Shown here piece after piece: positions 17,691 through 27,580 of a DNA stretch of 64,000 bases. This DNA comes from DASZRZ01 sp963732925 (lineage in GTDB: Bacteria > Acidobacteriota > Terriglobia > Terriglobales > Acidobacteriaceae): assembly GCA_963732925.1 (NCBI GenBank), contig CAVTBJ010000009.1:161655-225654 (forward strand). The letters are read 5' to 3'. A program made the translations under genes and the position numbers. How positions within the stretch are numbered: the first letter of the stretch is position 1; the number at the start of each line of letters is the position of its first letter. The notes under the pieces were generated by a model that saw only the letters and a list, made by a program, of their open reading frames with translations, was not told the origin of the DNA and made no database searches.

Positions 17691-19136
17691 ATGTCCGCAG
17701 CCAGCACTCCGGTGCGCACCGAAAAGGACTCCCTGGGCGCAAAAGAAATCCCGGCCGGCGTTTACTACGGTATCCAGACGGCGCGAGCTATAGAGAACTT
17801 TCCCATCTCCGGCATGCGAGGGCATCCCACGCTGATCCGCGCGATTGCCATGGTGAAGCAGGCCGCCGCCGAGGCCAACAAGGAACTCGGACTGGTGGAC
17901 GAGCATAGAGCCAATGCCATTCTGCAGGCGGCGCGGGAAGTGCAGGAGGGAAAGTTCCACGACCAGTTCCTGGTGGACGTGTTTCAGGCCGGGGCGGGCG
18001 TGAGCTTCCACATGAACGCCAACGAGGTGATTGCCAATCGCGCCATCCAGCTTCTGGGGGGAGCGCTGGGCGATTACTCCGTCGTGCACCCCAACGACCA
18101 TGTGAACTACGGGCAGTCCACCAACGACGTCTTTCCTACGGCCATGCGGCTGGCAGCGCTGCTTGAACTCGAAAGGCTCTATCCCGTACTGGATTCCCTC
18201 GCCGGGAGCTTCGACGTTAAAGGCAAGGAGTTCTGGGAGGTGCTGAAGTCGGGCCGGACGCACATGCAGGATGCGGTCCCGATTCGCCTGGGGCAGGAAT
18301 TCGCGGCTTATGGGGTAGCGATTCGCCGTGCCGCCCAGGCCATTCGCCAGACCGCCGAGTATCTGCGCGAACTGGGGTTGGGGGGGTCGGCCGTAGGCAC
18401 CGGCCTGAATACGCATCCGGCGTACCGCAAGAAAGCCGTCGCCAGCCTGGCGAGAATCTCCGGAGAGAAGCTGGTTGCAGCCGACGACATGCGTTATGCC
18501 ATGCAGTCCAATTTCGCCATGGCGGCGGTGAGCGGCAGCCTGCGCAACCTGGCGCTGGAGGTGATCCGCATCTCCAATGACCTGCGCCTGCTCTCGTCGG
18601 GACCTAACACCGGGCTGGCGGAGATCAATCTGCCCGCGCTGCAGCCGGGGTCGTCGATCATGCCGGGAAAGATCAATCCGGTGATCCCAGAGCTGGCGGC
18701 GATGGTGAGCTTTCAAGTAGTGGGTAATGACGCAGCCGTGGCTCTGGCCGTGCAGGCGGGGCAGCTGGAACTGAACGTGATGATGCCCACTATGGCTTAT
18801 AACGTCCTGCAGTCCATTACCATCCTGACGAACATGGTGCGGCAGCTCACGGAATGCGTGCGAGGCGTTACGGCCAATGCCAAGCGGGCCGAGTTTTACG
18901 CTCAGAGCACGGTGTCACTGGCCACGGCGCTGAATCCTTATATTGGCTATGCCAAAGCTGCTGAGATCGTCAAAGAGTCGGTGGCCAGCGGGCGTTCCAT
19001 CATCGAGATTGCCCGCGAGAAGAAACTGCTGAGTGAGCAGGAAATCCAGGACATTCTCGACCCGGTGCGCATGACAGAACCGCAGGAGCCGCTGAAGAGC
19101 GCGGGGAAACGGGAAAAGGTGAAGTCCAAAAAGTGA
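17691..19136 (+). CDS. aspA: Aspartate ammonia-lyase (aspartase)
   Basis: 481 residues of the fumarase/aspartase superfamily; converts L-aspartate reversibly to fumarate and ammonia. The flexible signature loop reads GSSIMPGKINPVIPE: the NPVIPE ending is that of aspartases, whereas fumarases have NPTQCE. TARAIENFPISG near residue 30 is also aspartase-like, and the substrate region GQSTNDVFPTA and GRTHMQDAVP are intact. ATG 17691 follows CAGGAG. The lysine-rich tail after residue 465 is not conserved. Stand-alone gene with an upstream region shared with the M48 protease. Confidence 0.93.
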   Translation: MSAASTPVRTEKDSLGAKEIPAGVYYGIQTARAIENFPISGMRGHPTLIRAIAMVKQAAAEANKELGLVDEHRANAILQAAREVQEGKFHDQFLVDVFQAGAGVSFHMNANEVIANRAIQLLGGALGDYSVVHPNDHVNYGQSTNDVFPTAMRLAALLELERLYPVLDSLAGSFDVKGKEFWEVLKSGRTHMQDAVPIRLGQEFAAYGVAIRRAAQAIRQTAEYLRELGLGGSAVGTGLNTHPAYRKKAVASLARISGEKLVAADDMRYAMQSNFAMAAVSGSLRNLALEVIRISNDLRLLSSGPNTGLAEINLPALQPGSSIMPGKINPVIPELAAMVSFQVVGNDAAVALAVQAGQLELNVMMPTMAYNVLQSITILTNMVRQLTECVRGVTANAKRAEFYAQSTVSLATALNPYIGYAKAAEIVKESVASGRSIIEIAREKKLLSEQEIQDILDPVRMTEPQEPLKSAGKREKVKSKK

Positions 19137-19227
19137 GCTGACGGCTGCCTGTCGGCTGCGGGTGCACAAAAGACTACTTGGGCACCACAGTGAAGTGGAA
19201 ATTGTCTGGCGAGCCGGACCGGACCGC

Positions 19228-19256
19228 TTGACATATCTAAACTAAACGGTATAGTT
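19228..19256 (+). promoter_or_regulatory. Promoter with overlapping palindromic operator before the ABC efflux operon
   Basis: A TTGACA -35 box (19228-19233) is followed after 16 bases by TATAGT (19250-19255). Over the -10 lies a 17-base near-palindrome AACTAAACGGTATAGTT (19240-19256), 14 of 17 positions symmetric, the size expected for a TetR-family operator. The operon's last gene encodes a TetR regulator, so autoregulation is the simple reading. Local AT-richness contrasts with the neighbourhood. Confidence 0.65.
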
Positions 19257-19263
19257 ATATTTT

Positions 19264-20076
19264 ATGATGGCGCAGGATCCTGCCGCGATGATTCGCGTTT
19301 GCAATCTGGTCAAGAAATTCGGGGACTTCACCGCCGTGCGCGATATTTCGTTTGAAGTGCAGCCGGGAGAGATCTTCGCCTTTCTGGGACCCAATGGCGC
19401 CGGCAAAACCACCACCATCAAGATGCTCACCACGCTGCTGCAGCCGACCAGCGGAGAGATCACCCTGGACGGCCTGGCGGCGGACAGCTCGCAGAACGAC
19501 ATGCGCAAGCGCTTCGGCATTGTGTTTCAGGATGCCAGCGTTGACGGAGACCTGACGGCCGAGGAAAACATGGAGTTTCACGGAGTGCTGTACAAGGTGC
19601 CGCGGGCGCTTCGCCGGGAGCGCAGCGAGCGCCTGCTGAAGATGTTTGAGCTGTGGGACCGCCGCACGGAACTGGTGAAGCTGTTTTCCGGGGGCATGAA
19701 GCGGCGGCTGGAGATTGCCCGCGGGTTTCTGCACACCCCCAAGGTTCTCTTTCTGGATGAGCCCACGCTGGGGCTGGACCCGCAAAGCCGGAATCAGCTC
19801 TGGACCCACGTGAAGCACCTCAACGAAACGGAAGGCGTGACCGTGTTTCTGACCACGCACTACATGGAAGAGGCGGAGCGCGTAGCGCATCGCATCGCCA
19901 TTATGGATCACGGCTCGATTGTGGCCATCGGGTCGGCGGAAGAGCTGAAGAAGTCCACCGGCACGGAGTCGCTGGAGCAGGCGTTTCTGGCGCTCACAGG
20001 CTCCTCAATTCGCGACGAGAGCGCCGATCCCAAGGACCGTTTCCGGCAGATGGCGCGGATGTGGCAACGCAGATAG
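19264..20076 (+). CDS. ABC transporter ATP-binding protein (DrrA-like)
   Basis: 270 residues; nucleotide-binding subunit of an ABC-2 type exporter. Walker A GPNGAGKTT, Q-loop IVFQDASVDGDLT, signature SGGMKRRLEIARG, Walker B VLFLDEPTLGLDP, and H-loop LTTHYMEEAE are all intact, and the sequence is closest in style to daunorubicin-resistance DrrA proteins. Start 19264 (MMAQDPAAM) lies only about eight bases after the proposed -10, implying an almost leaderless message; ATG 19288 (MIRVCNLVKKFGDF) is a good alternative matching the usual family N-terminus. Nineteen bases separate it from the permease gene. It should power export of a lipophilic compound with the next gene product. Confidence 0.93.
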   Translation: MMAQDPAAMIRVCNLVKKFGDFTAVRDISFEVQPGEIFAFLGPNGAGKTTTIKMLTTLLQPTSGEITLDGLAADSSQNDMRKRFGIVFQDASVDGDLTAEENMEFHGVLYKVPRALRRERSERLLKMFELWDRRTELVKLFSGGMKRRLEIARGFLHTPKVLFLDEPTLGLDPQSRNQLWTHVKHLNETEGVTVFLTTHYMEEAERVAHRIAIMDHGSIVAIGSAEELKKSTGTESLEQAFLALTGSSIRDESADPKDRFRQMARMWQRR

Positions 20077-20094
20077 ACAGGAGAGGAATTCCCC

Positions 20095-20841
20095 ATGAGC
20101 ACGATTTACATTCTGTGGCTGCGGGAGCTGAAGCGCTACATCCGTTCGCGGGCGCAGATTATCTCTTCGCTGGCCCAACCGGTGCTCTACCTGCTGGCGC
20201 TGGGCTTCGGGCTGGGCTCAGTGTTCCGCGAAGCCGGACGCGGCAGCTATCTGCAGTTCATCGCTCCCGGCGTAATTGCCATGACGGTGCTGTTCAGTTC
20301 CATGTTCTCCGGCATTGCCCTGCTCTGGGACCGGCAGTTCGGTTTTCTGAAAGAAATTCTGGTGGCTCCGCAATCGCGGATCACCATTTTTCTGGGACGC
20401 ACGCTGGGAACGGCTACGGTCGCCATGCTGCACGGCAGCCTGGTGGTCGTGGTCACGCTGCTCGCCGGCTTCCGTCCGACTCACCTCGGCAGCATTCCGC
20501 TGGCGCTGGTCTTCATGGCGCTGATCGCCATCGTCTTCGGAGCCCTGGGCACCGCCATCGGCTCGGTGCTGCAGGACATCCAGGGCTTTCAGCTGGTGAT
20601 GTCGTTCCTGGTGATGCCCACCTTCTTTCTTTCGGGAGCGATTTTCCCCCTCACCGATCTTCCCAGGGCAATGACCGTGCTCACGCGGCTGGATGGCCTC
20701 TCCTACGGAGTGGATGGGCTGCGAGGGGCGTTGATCGGCGGGCCGCTGTTTGGCTTCGCGCTTGACCTGACGGTGCTGTCGGTAGCGGCGGTGATCCTGT
20801 TGGGGATTGGCAGCAGATTGTTTTCCAGGATTCAGCTCTGA
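20095..20841 (+). CDS. ABC-2 type transporter permease (DrrB-like)
   Basis: 248 residues with about six hydrophobic helices, beginning with the ABC-2 signature region LWLRELKRYIRSRAQIISSLAQPVLYLLALGFGLG and containing DRQFGFLKEILVAP, which is typical of DrrB/NodJ-like permeases. AGGAG precedes ATG 20095. It is the membrane half of the exporter whose ATPase is encoded 19 bases upstream; the TetR gene begins 12 bases after its stop, so all three form one operon. Substrate unknown; drug, lipid or pigment export are options. Confidence 0.92.
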   Translation: MSTIYILWLRELKRYIRSRAQIISSLAQPVLYLLALGFGLGSVFREAGRGSYLQFIAPGVIAMTVLFSSMFSGIALLWDRQFGFLKEILVAPQSRITIFLGRTLGTATVAMLHGSLVVVVTLLAGFRPTHLGSIPLALVFMALIAIVFGALGTAIGSVLQDIQGFQLVMSFLVMPTFFLSGAIFPLTDLPRAMTVLTRLDGLSYGVDGLRGALIGGPLFGFALDLTVLSVAAVILLGIGSRLFSRIQL

Positions 20842-20852
20842 GCTTCTGAGTT

Positions 20853-21443
20853 ATGGCACGCACCCCCAGCGCAAGCGCTCACCAGAAAGTTCTAGACGCA
20901 GTCTTGCGACTGTTCGCCAGCCGGGGCATCGACGCCACCAGCATGGACGCCATTGCCAAAGCCTCCGGCGTCAGCAAGGCGACCATCTACAAGCACTGGG
21001 CCGACAAAGAAGCACTTTGCATCGATGCCCTGCTGCAGGCGCATGGGGTGCGGGAGTTGCCGGGGTTCGATTCCGGAAACCTGTTCGATGACCTGGTTGC
21101 CTTTCTGGAGCACGGGCGAAGCCAACCGAATGACGAGCTGCGGCGCAAGCTGATGCCTCACTTCATGGCCTACGCGGCGCGCAATCCCGAGTTCGGAGTC
21201 GCCTGGAGAGCCCGGGTGATGGAGCCTCCGCGCAGGCGGCTGCGGGAGATTCTGGAGCGTGGCATCCGCCGGGGCGAGCTTCCTCCCGATCTCGATCTGG
21301 AAGTGGCGATGGCCCTGCTTTTGGGCGCCATGATGTACCGCTGGGCGCTGGGTACGACGGCAACCAGCCCGCCGCGGGATCTGCCGCGGCGGGTGGCGCA
21401 GGCATTCTGGAGCTTACGTATGCCTCGTCTGCGCGAAACGTGA
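20853..21443 (+). CDS. TetR/AcrR-family transcriptional regulator
   Basis: 196 residues. The N-terminal helix-turn-helix is clear (VLDAVLRLFASRGIDATSMD, IAKASGVSKATIYKHWADKEALC, residues about 12-57); the C-terminal ligand domain resembles the TetR_C type seen in AcrR-like proteins. As the third gene of the exporter operon it probably represses that operon through the palindrome at 19240-19256 and is released by an exported compound. Binding and ligand are inferred. Confidence 0.93.
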   Translation: MARTPSASAHQKVLDAVLRLFASRGIDATSMDAIAKASGVSKATIYKHWADKEALCIDALLQAHGVRELPGFDSGNLFDDLVAFLEHGRSQPNDELRRKLMPHFMAYAARNPEFGVAWRARVMEPPRRRLREILERGIRRGELPPDLDLEVAMALLLGAMMYRWALGTTATSPPRDLPRRVAQAFWSLRMPRLRET

Positions 21444-21499
21444 ACCCGCAGCAGGGAAATCCACGCGGGCCAAACAGAACTCCTTAGGGAGCGCATTGC

Positions 21500-21802
21500 A
21501 TGGCAAAGATCACAGTCACGCCTCTGGAAAAATCGAGCTACCAGGTTAGTGTCGAGGATGCGAGGGACGGCAGTCGCAGCAATCACCAGGTAACGGTCAC
21601 GCCCGCTCATCTTGCACGCTATGCCCCCGGGGTTTCGCCGGAACGCTTGCTAAAGGCTTCCTTTGAGTTTCTGCTCGAGCGCGAGCCGAAGGAATCCATC
21701 TTGTCGCGATTCGACCTGGAGGTCATTGAGCGCTATTTTCCCGAATATCCGCGGCAGATTCGAGCCACGCTGTCCTCCACCAGCGGTTGCGAAGCAGGGT
21801 GA
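21500..21802 (+). CDS. Conserved hypothetical protein, about 100 residues
   Basis: 100 residues starting at ATG 21500. The N-terminal half is beta-rich (ITVTPLEKSSYQVSVEDA, NHQVTVTPAHLARYAP) and the C-terminal half helical (PERLLKASFEFLLEREPKESILSRFDLEVIERYFPEY). No catalytic motif, signal peptide or membrane segment. Codon usage matches the neighbours and the product looks soluble and folded, so it is likely real; small proteins of this plan occur in other bacteria, without a known function. Its stop lies 20 bases before the next start. Confidence 0.7.
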   Translation: MAKITVTPLEKSSYQVSVEDARDGSRSNHQVTVTPAHLARYAPGVSPERLLKASFEFLLEREPKESILSRFDLEVIERYFPEYPRQIRATLSSTSGCEAG

Positions 21803-21822
21803 CATTGGATGGAGTGAATGCT

Positions 21823-22857
21823 ATGGTTTTGCCTCTTGCAATCCCTCTTGGGAGGCATTCGGTGACTCGGTGGGCTCTTCTGTTGCTTTCGCTTTCCTTT
21901 CCTGCCATGCCCCTGCTGGCGCAGCAGACGATTCTGCTGGTGGGGCAGAAAGGCAGCAATTCGGTGGGCTTCTACACGGCGGATGGCAAGCTTCTGGCGA
22001 CGGTTCCGGCAGGCAAGCACCCGCATGAAATGGTGATCTCACAGGATGGCCGCTACGCCTACACGACCGACAACGGCACCATGGTGATCGAAGAAGCGGG
22101 CGAGGGCAATAACACGGTCTCGGTGATTGATATTCGCGCCCGCAAACGCACCGCCGTGATCTCCCTGGGAAGGTATTACCGCCCGCATGGAATCGATATG
22201 GATCCCGCCACAGGCAATCTCCTGGTCACCACGGAGAAGCCGGCGCGGTTGTTGATCATCGACCCTAAGACCCGCAAGATTATGAAGACCTACGATCCCA
22301 AGGGAAAGACTCCGCACATTGTCACCGCGGGGAAAGAGGGCAAATGGGCCTACGTCAGCAATGCCGGGTCGGGAACTGTCTCGGCCATTGAGCTGGCAAC
22401 CGGCAAGCTGACCTCAATTCCGGTTGGAACGCGCCCGGAAGGAAGCACCCTCTCCAAGGACGGCGCGCGGCTCTACGTGGCCAACCGAAGCTCCGACCAG
22501 ATCAGCATTATCGATACCGCGACGAAGAAGAACATTGGAAGCATCAAGACCGGGAAGCAGCCTGTGAGAGTGCAACTGACGCCTGACCAGAAGTCCATTG
22601 TCTACGGACTCGCCGATGGTCACGCCATTGGATTCGCCGATCTGGCACAAGGCAAAGAAGTGGCCGAGGTCCCAACGGATGGCGAACGAGTGGTTTCCAT
22701 GCACATCTCTCCCGACGGCAAGTGGGCGATGGTGGGAACCGAGGAAGGCGACTCCGTCTACATGGTCGACATCGCCCGCCGCAAGCGCTACCGGAAGTTC
22801 AGCGTGCCCAAGGGATCGAGTCCTGATCCGGTGCTGGCGGTGGAAGTTCCGGAATGA
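21823..22857 (+). CDS. Exported YVTN-type beta-propeller protein
   Basis: 344 residues. A signal peptide (about 1-33: RWALLLLSLSFPAMPLLAQ) precedes a propeller of the YVTN/cytochrome-cd1-like family with repeated blades ending in motifs such as AYVSNAGSGTVSAIELATGK, LYVANRSSDQISIIDTATKK and GKHPHEMVISQDGRYAYTTD. No haem motif is present. The chosen ATG 21823 gives a normal signal peptide; a TTG at 21787 would add 12 residues. Such proteins act as periplasmic binding or scaffold modules; nothing tells the ligand. Confidence 0.85.
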   Translation: MVLPLAIPLGRHSVTRWALLLLSLSFPAMPLLAQQTILLVGQKGSNSVGFYTADGKLLATVPAGKHPHEMVISQDGRYAYTTDNGTMVIEEAGEGNNTVSVIDIRARKRTAVISLGRYYRPHGIDMDPATGNLLVTTEKPARLLIIDPKTRKIMKTYDPKGKTPHIVTAGKEGKWAYVSNAGSGTVSAIELATGKLTSIPVGTRPEGSTLSKDGARLYVANRSSDQISIIDTATKKNIGSIKTGKQPVRVQLTPDQKSIVYGLADGHAIGFADLAQGKEVAEVPTDGERVVSMHISPDGKWAMVGTEEGDSVYMVDIARRKRYRKFSVPKGSSPDPVLAVEVPE

Positions 22858-23131
22858 GTTTCTGACGTTTCAGATCGATGTTTCTGATTTTTTGGCGGGC
22901 ATAAAGCTCCCGCCGAGGCGTTGCCCGGGGAGCTCTGTCCGGAACTGCCTTTGTTTCCTCTTTTCCTCCTTCCTTCTCTTGACATAGCCGTTTTGCGGGC
23001 CGATGCGACAGCGGGGGTCCAGCTTGCATCGTATGTGGTACGTGTGGGCTTTCGATCTTTTCGCTAACCAAAGAACTTGATTTCTATTTGGCCGTGCCGA
23101 CTTTTCGGCTCTGAAAAGGAGATTTGTGCGC

Positions 23132-23722
23132 ATGCATCGAACACGCAAGTATGCCTTGATTTTGGGTCTATTCACCTTGATGACAGCAGGTTGCAACAAG
23201 GCGGACAATAGTAACCAGAACTATAAGACAGCCATCGACGACCATTTCAAGGCATACCCGGCTTGTATCTGGTCTCAGCCGAAGAAGTTTCCGGTGCAGG
23301 CGGCAACTGCCGACGACGCCAAGACTGAGGGCTATGACGCACTCACGCAAGCCGGCCTTTTAGACCGCACAACGGCGGAGAAGAGGGTTTTCATTGTTGC
23401 CTCGAAGCAAGTCAACAATTACGACCTTTCGGAAAAAGGCAGGACTGCCTGGACTCCGGATACTTCGCAGCCGGGTTATGGGAATTTCTGCTATGGGCAC
23501 AGAGAAGTGACCTCGATCGACAGCGCTACCCCGGGCACGAACGGCATGGGAGCAAAAACGGCCGATGTTACCTACCATTACAAGATCGCAAATGTTCCCG
23601 AGTGGGTGAATTCGGCAGAGATGAAGACCGCCTATCCGAGCGTGGCGACGGCCCTCGCTTCGAACCCTTCTGACAGCGCAACGCTGGTGATGACGGGAGA
23701 CCATTGGGAATTCGCGAAGTAG
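23132..23722 (+). CDS. Predicted lipoprotein of unknown function
   Basis: 196 residues from ATG 23132 (or 198 from GTG 23126); AAGGAG at 23116 is better spaced for the ATG. The N-terminus is a lipoprotein signal (ILGLFTLMTAGCNK) with the lipid-acceptor cysteine at about residue 21. The mature part contains YKTAIDDHFKAYPACIWSQPKKFPV, DDAKTEGYDALTQAGLL and YHYKIANVPEW, with two further cysteines. The pattern (an amphipathic helix pair and a winged-helix-like YDALTQAGLL) recalls uncharacterised Gram-negative lipoproteins. No operon partner; convergent with fabH. Confidence 0.75.
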   Translation: MHRTRKYALILGLFTLMTAGCNKADNSNQNYKTAIDDHFKAYPACIWSQPKKFPVQAATADDAKTEGYDALTQAGLLDRTTAEKRVFIVASKQVNNYDLSEKGRTAWTPDTSQPGYGNFCYGHREVTSIDSATPGTNGMGAKTADVTYHYKIANVPEWVNSAEMKTAYPSVATALASNPSDSATLVMTGDHWEFAK

Positions 23723-23757
23723 CCGTCGGGGAGCTGCAAAGCGGGGCTCAAATCCTT

Positions 23758-24765
23758 TCAGTAAGCCCAGCGCAGCAGCGTGGCTGCGGCAGTAAACCCG
23801 GCGCCGACCGACGCCAGCAGCACCAGGTCGCCCTTCTTCAACTTGCCTTCCTCCAGCGCCGTCTGCAGCGCCAGGGGAATGGTCCCCGCCGTGGTGTTGC
23901 CGTAGCGATCGATGTTGATGACGACGCTCTCGGGATTCATCTTCAGGCGCTCGGCGGTGGCGAGAATAATGCGCCGGTTGGCCTGATGCGGAACGAAGGC
24001 CGCAATATCGCTGCCCGCGAGGCCGTTGCGCTCCAGCAGGCGTTCGCACAGGTCCGCCAGCTTGCGGACCGCATACTTGAAGACGGACTGGCCGTCCTGG
24101 TGGACATAATGCATTTTCTTATCCACGGTCTCGTGAGTCGTGGGATTCAGGCTGCCGCCGCCGGGCATATATAAGCGAGCAGGCTCCGGAACCGTCGATT
24201 TCATGCAGGAAGTCGATCAGGCCCAGGTCTTCTCCCTCCTCCGAGGGTTCCAGCAGGACAGCGCCCGCGCCATCGCCAAAGATGACGCAGGTGGCGCGAT
24301 CGGTGTAGTCGATGATGGACGACATCACGTCGGCGCCTATTACCAGCACCCTCTTATGCACGCCCGTGTTGATGAACTGAGCGCCGGTTTGCAGAGCGAA
24401 GGGAAAAGCCGAGCAGGCAGCAGAGCAGGTCGAAGCCCCAGACATTCTTCGCGCCCAGCTTGTGCTGCACCACGCAGGCCGTAGCAGGAAACAGCATGTC
24501 CGGGGTCACGGTGCCCACGATGATCACTTCCAGGCCGGATGCTTCTATTCCGCGGCACGCGCAGGCAGACTCGCGCAGCCTCCACCGCCAGGTCGCTGGT
24601 GGCCTGACCCTTTTCGACGAGATGCCGCTCCAGGATTCCGGTGCGCTCCACAATCCAATCCGAACTGGTATCCACCATCTTTTCAAGATCGGCATTGCTC
24701 AACACGCGGGGCGGAACGTAGGTCCCTAAAGCGGTGATCTTCGCCCGACGAATGGAAGCGTTCAA
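23758..24765 (-). pseudogene. fabH: 3-oxoacyl-ACP synthase III (FabH), three frameshifts
   Basis: FabH condenses acetyl-CoA or another acyl-CoA with malonyl-ACP to start fatty acid synthesis. A TTG start at 24765 with AGGAG seven bases upstream yields MNASIRRAKITALGTYVPP. Conserved sequence then changes frame near 24560 (to GLEVIIVGTVTPDMLFPATA), near 24425 (to SAACSAFPFALQTGAQFI, which carries the active-site cysteine) and near 24170 (to MPGGGSLNPTTHE). The last part has the catalytic FVPHQANRRII histidine and the GNTTAGTIPLAL asparagine. Combined length is about 335 residues, normal for FabH. Because the gene is normally essential, sequence error is likelier than decay. Confidence 0.88.
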
Positions 24766-25002
24766 GTTTGACTCCTGAAAAAGGCCCGGGAAGGACTGTG
24801 CGGGACAAGTCCGAAATTCAGATTCAAAATAACGACACATTCTGAATGATTCGAGAGGCACTTAGCAAATAGCAAAACCGCGGGCGGGCCATGATTGGTA
24901 AGCAGCAATGAATGCCGTGGCAGGCCCTTACACCGAAGGTGGAATAGCAAGCGCCACGGATCGGGCAGCATCTTGCAGAGTGAAACCGAAGGCCAAAAAA
25001 GC

Positions 25003-25104
25003 CGGGCACCGATGATCCCGCTGCACACGCAAGAGCCCGTTGCCGTTGCTTCCTTCCGGACCTGGCGGGGTTGGCGGGAATACATTGCGCGGGGCCGATG
25101 CCCG
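25003..25104 (-). ncRNA. ffs: Signal recognition particle RNA, small bacterial type
   Basis: The minus strand contains the near-invariant domain IV core CAGGTCCGGAAGGAAGCA. The ends pair: CGGGCATC (25097-25104) with GGTGCCCG (25003-25010), giving a hairpin of about 102 nt, the 4.5S type without the Alu domain. It is followed by GGC and a run of six T (24995-25000). The RNA forms SRP with Ffh to target membrane proteins. The 5' and 3' limits are estimated from pairing. No gene is seen in the rest of 24766-25279. Confidence 0.92.
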
Positions 25105-25279
25105 ACTCTCGTGATTCTATCATTCGCGGCGCCTGGGGAAAGCGCCGCACGCAACACCGGAAGTACTCAGGCTTCGAAAAATGCGAACGGGGACCGAATT
25201 CCGGTTCCGCAAGGCTGCCCGCGCAGGCTGCACCTTCGCTACTTCCCTTCCCGCGCCTCCTAGCCAACAATGAGGAGAT

Positions 25280-27550
25280 ATGGCTGGCGCTTCCACCTCA
25301 ATCAAGACGCGCCCCGCGGCAACAGCCGAGGCGGCGTCGGTGGAGCGCTATTTTCAGGTTTCGCTATTTCTGCTGGTCACCACCGGTTTCGTCACACTAG
25401 CCGGAACCGGGCGGCTGGACCTGTTCTCCATTGCCGGAGTTTCGATGGCGCTGGGCATCCGCGCCATCCTGCTGCTACGCAACCATACGGTGTTGATTCC
25501 GGAGCGCTGGACCTCGCTGGCGACTCTGGGCTATCTGGTTTTCTTTGCCGTAGATTTGGTCTTCCTCTCCGGCAGCTACGTCAGCGCCAGTGTTCATCTG
25601 GTCCTGTTCACCATTGTCGTGAAGCTGTTTTCCGTGCAGCGGGAGCGCGACCACCTCTACCTGATGGTGCTTTCGTTTCTGGCGGTGCTGTCGGCGGCCG
25701 TCCTCACCGTGGACACCGTGTTTTTCGCGTTGTTCTGCGTGTTCTTGCTGATCGCGGTGAACACGTTTCTGAGCATGGAAATGCGCCGGTCCTTGCGTTC
25801 GTTGGGTTCGGAGGTTCGTCCGGCGGGAAGCCTGGAGGAGCGCTCCGCGGGCACGACGGCGATGAGCGCTGCCGCCGCCGTGGGTTTTGCTCCCCTGTCG
25901 CGCGCCCTCTCGGGCACCGGATTCCTGCTTAGCGCCGTGACCATGGCGCTGTCGCTGGGACTTTTTTTCATGCTGCCCCGTCTCTCCGCCGGATATCTGA
26001 GCTCCTACTCTCCGCACAATCAATTCGTGAGCGGCTTCAGTGAAAGTGTGCAGCTAGGGGAAATCGGACGCATTCAGCAGTCGAATACCATCGTGATGCA
26101 CGTCGAACTAGACAACCCGGACGGGACCCCGGCGCAGGGCCCCGACCCCAGCGCTCTGGATTTGAAGTGGCGCGGGGTGGCGCTGACCCACTTCGACGGC
26201 AGGATCTGGTCCAACCCTCTCCACCAGTCCATGGAAGTGGCCCTGGCGAACGACGGGCGCTTCGACCTGTGGCGCAGGCCATCCCGGGGAAAACCTCGCC
26301 GCCCTCCGCGATCAGCGGTTTCGTTCTCTACGCTACCGGGTGGTGATGGAACCGGTGGGCACGAATGTCCTGTTTCTGGCTCCGGTCGCCGCCCGGCTGC
26401 AGGCGCGCATCCGCCAGATCGGAATCGACAGCACTGGAGGCGGTTTTCAACCTCGACCATCGCATGACGGAAAGTTACGAGGCCATGTCCCTTTTGCCGC
26501 GGCTGACGCCGCAGTTGTTGCGCAGCCTCTCAGGAGACGATCCTCCCTCGATTGTGGCCTCCGATACACAGCTTCCCGAGACTGGACCCGCGCATTGGCG
26601 CGCTGGCGCGGCGCATCACGGAACACGCTTCCACCGACTACGACAAGGCCCTGGCGGTCGAGCAATACTTGAAAGCCAATTACGGTTACTCGCTGCAGAT
26701 GGCGATCACGCCTCCCGCGGATCCGCTGGTCTACTTTTTCTTTGAGCGCAAGCAGGGACATTGCGAATACTTCGCCTCGGCCATGGCGGTGCTGCTGCGC
26801 AGCGTAGGAATTCCGGCGCGCATCGTGAATGGCTTCCGCACCGGCGAATACAACGACCTGACCGGCAAGTACATCATTCGCGGGCGCGACGCCCATTCCT
26901 GGGTGGAGGTCTACCTGCCCGCGAATGGCTGGACCACCTTCGACCCCACGCCGCCCGGCTCGCAGGAGGTCAGCGACGCCTGGAGCCGCATGCTCCTCTA
27001 CCTCGATGCCGGACGCGAATTCTGGCGCGAGTGGGTCATCAACTATGATTTTTCCCATCAGCACACGCTTACCATGAGCGCCGGGCGCAAGGGCCTGCAC
27101 ATCATCGAGCAAGCGCGCTTGTGGAGCCGCCGCCAGCTCCGTTCCCTGGTGGAGCGGGCCCGCTCCCTGCAGCAAAGCGCCTCGGATGCGCCGCTGCTCT
27201 GGGGCATGCTGGCCCTGCTGGCCGTTAGCCTCGTGCTGCTGCTGGTGAACCTGCGCCGCCTGCTTCGGCACTGGCGCCGCTCCCGGCTGGCGAGCAATCC
27301 CGGCCGCGCTCCCCAGGCCGCCGCCAGCATCTGGTATCAGCGAATGATCCGTAGCCTGGAGCGCCGCGGACTGCGCAAGCTGCCGGGGCAAACTCCCGCC
27401 GAATTTGTCGAGGTCATTTCCGAGCCCGGCCTGCGCACCTCGGTCGCCGCCTTCACCGAGCAGTACGAGCAGGCCCGCTTTGGCAACTCTCCCGAGCATG
27501 CCGAGCGCCTGCCGCAGTTATATGAGGAAGTCGCTGGAACAAAGAGCTAA
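25280..27550 (+). pseudogene. Membrane-bound transglutaminase-like protein (DUF3488/DUF4129, TgpA type), three frameshifts
   Basis: Start ATG 25280 after GAGGAG. The N-terminal part (about residues 30-240) has six or more membrane helices (DUF3488). Frames change at about 26285 (then NLAALRDQRFRSLRYRVVME), about 26435 (then AVFNLDHRMTESYEAM) and about 26570 (then PRLDPRIGALARRITEHA). The last frame carries the transglutaminase-like triad: cysteine in QGHCEYFASAMA, histidine in RDAHSWVEVY, aspartate in FDPTPP; it ends with another membrane helix (LLALLAVSLVLLLVNL) and a DUF4129 domain (FVEVISEPG). Total about 750 residues, as in TgpA, a Pseudomonas inner membrane protein with periplasmic transglutaminase activity. 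A MoxR ATPase and DUF58 protein usually sit beside it; none does here. Confidence 0.82.
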
Positions 27551-27580
27551 GAACCCTTGCAGGGAAGCCAGGCGAAGAAA

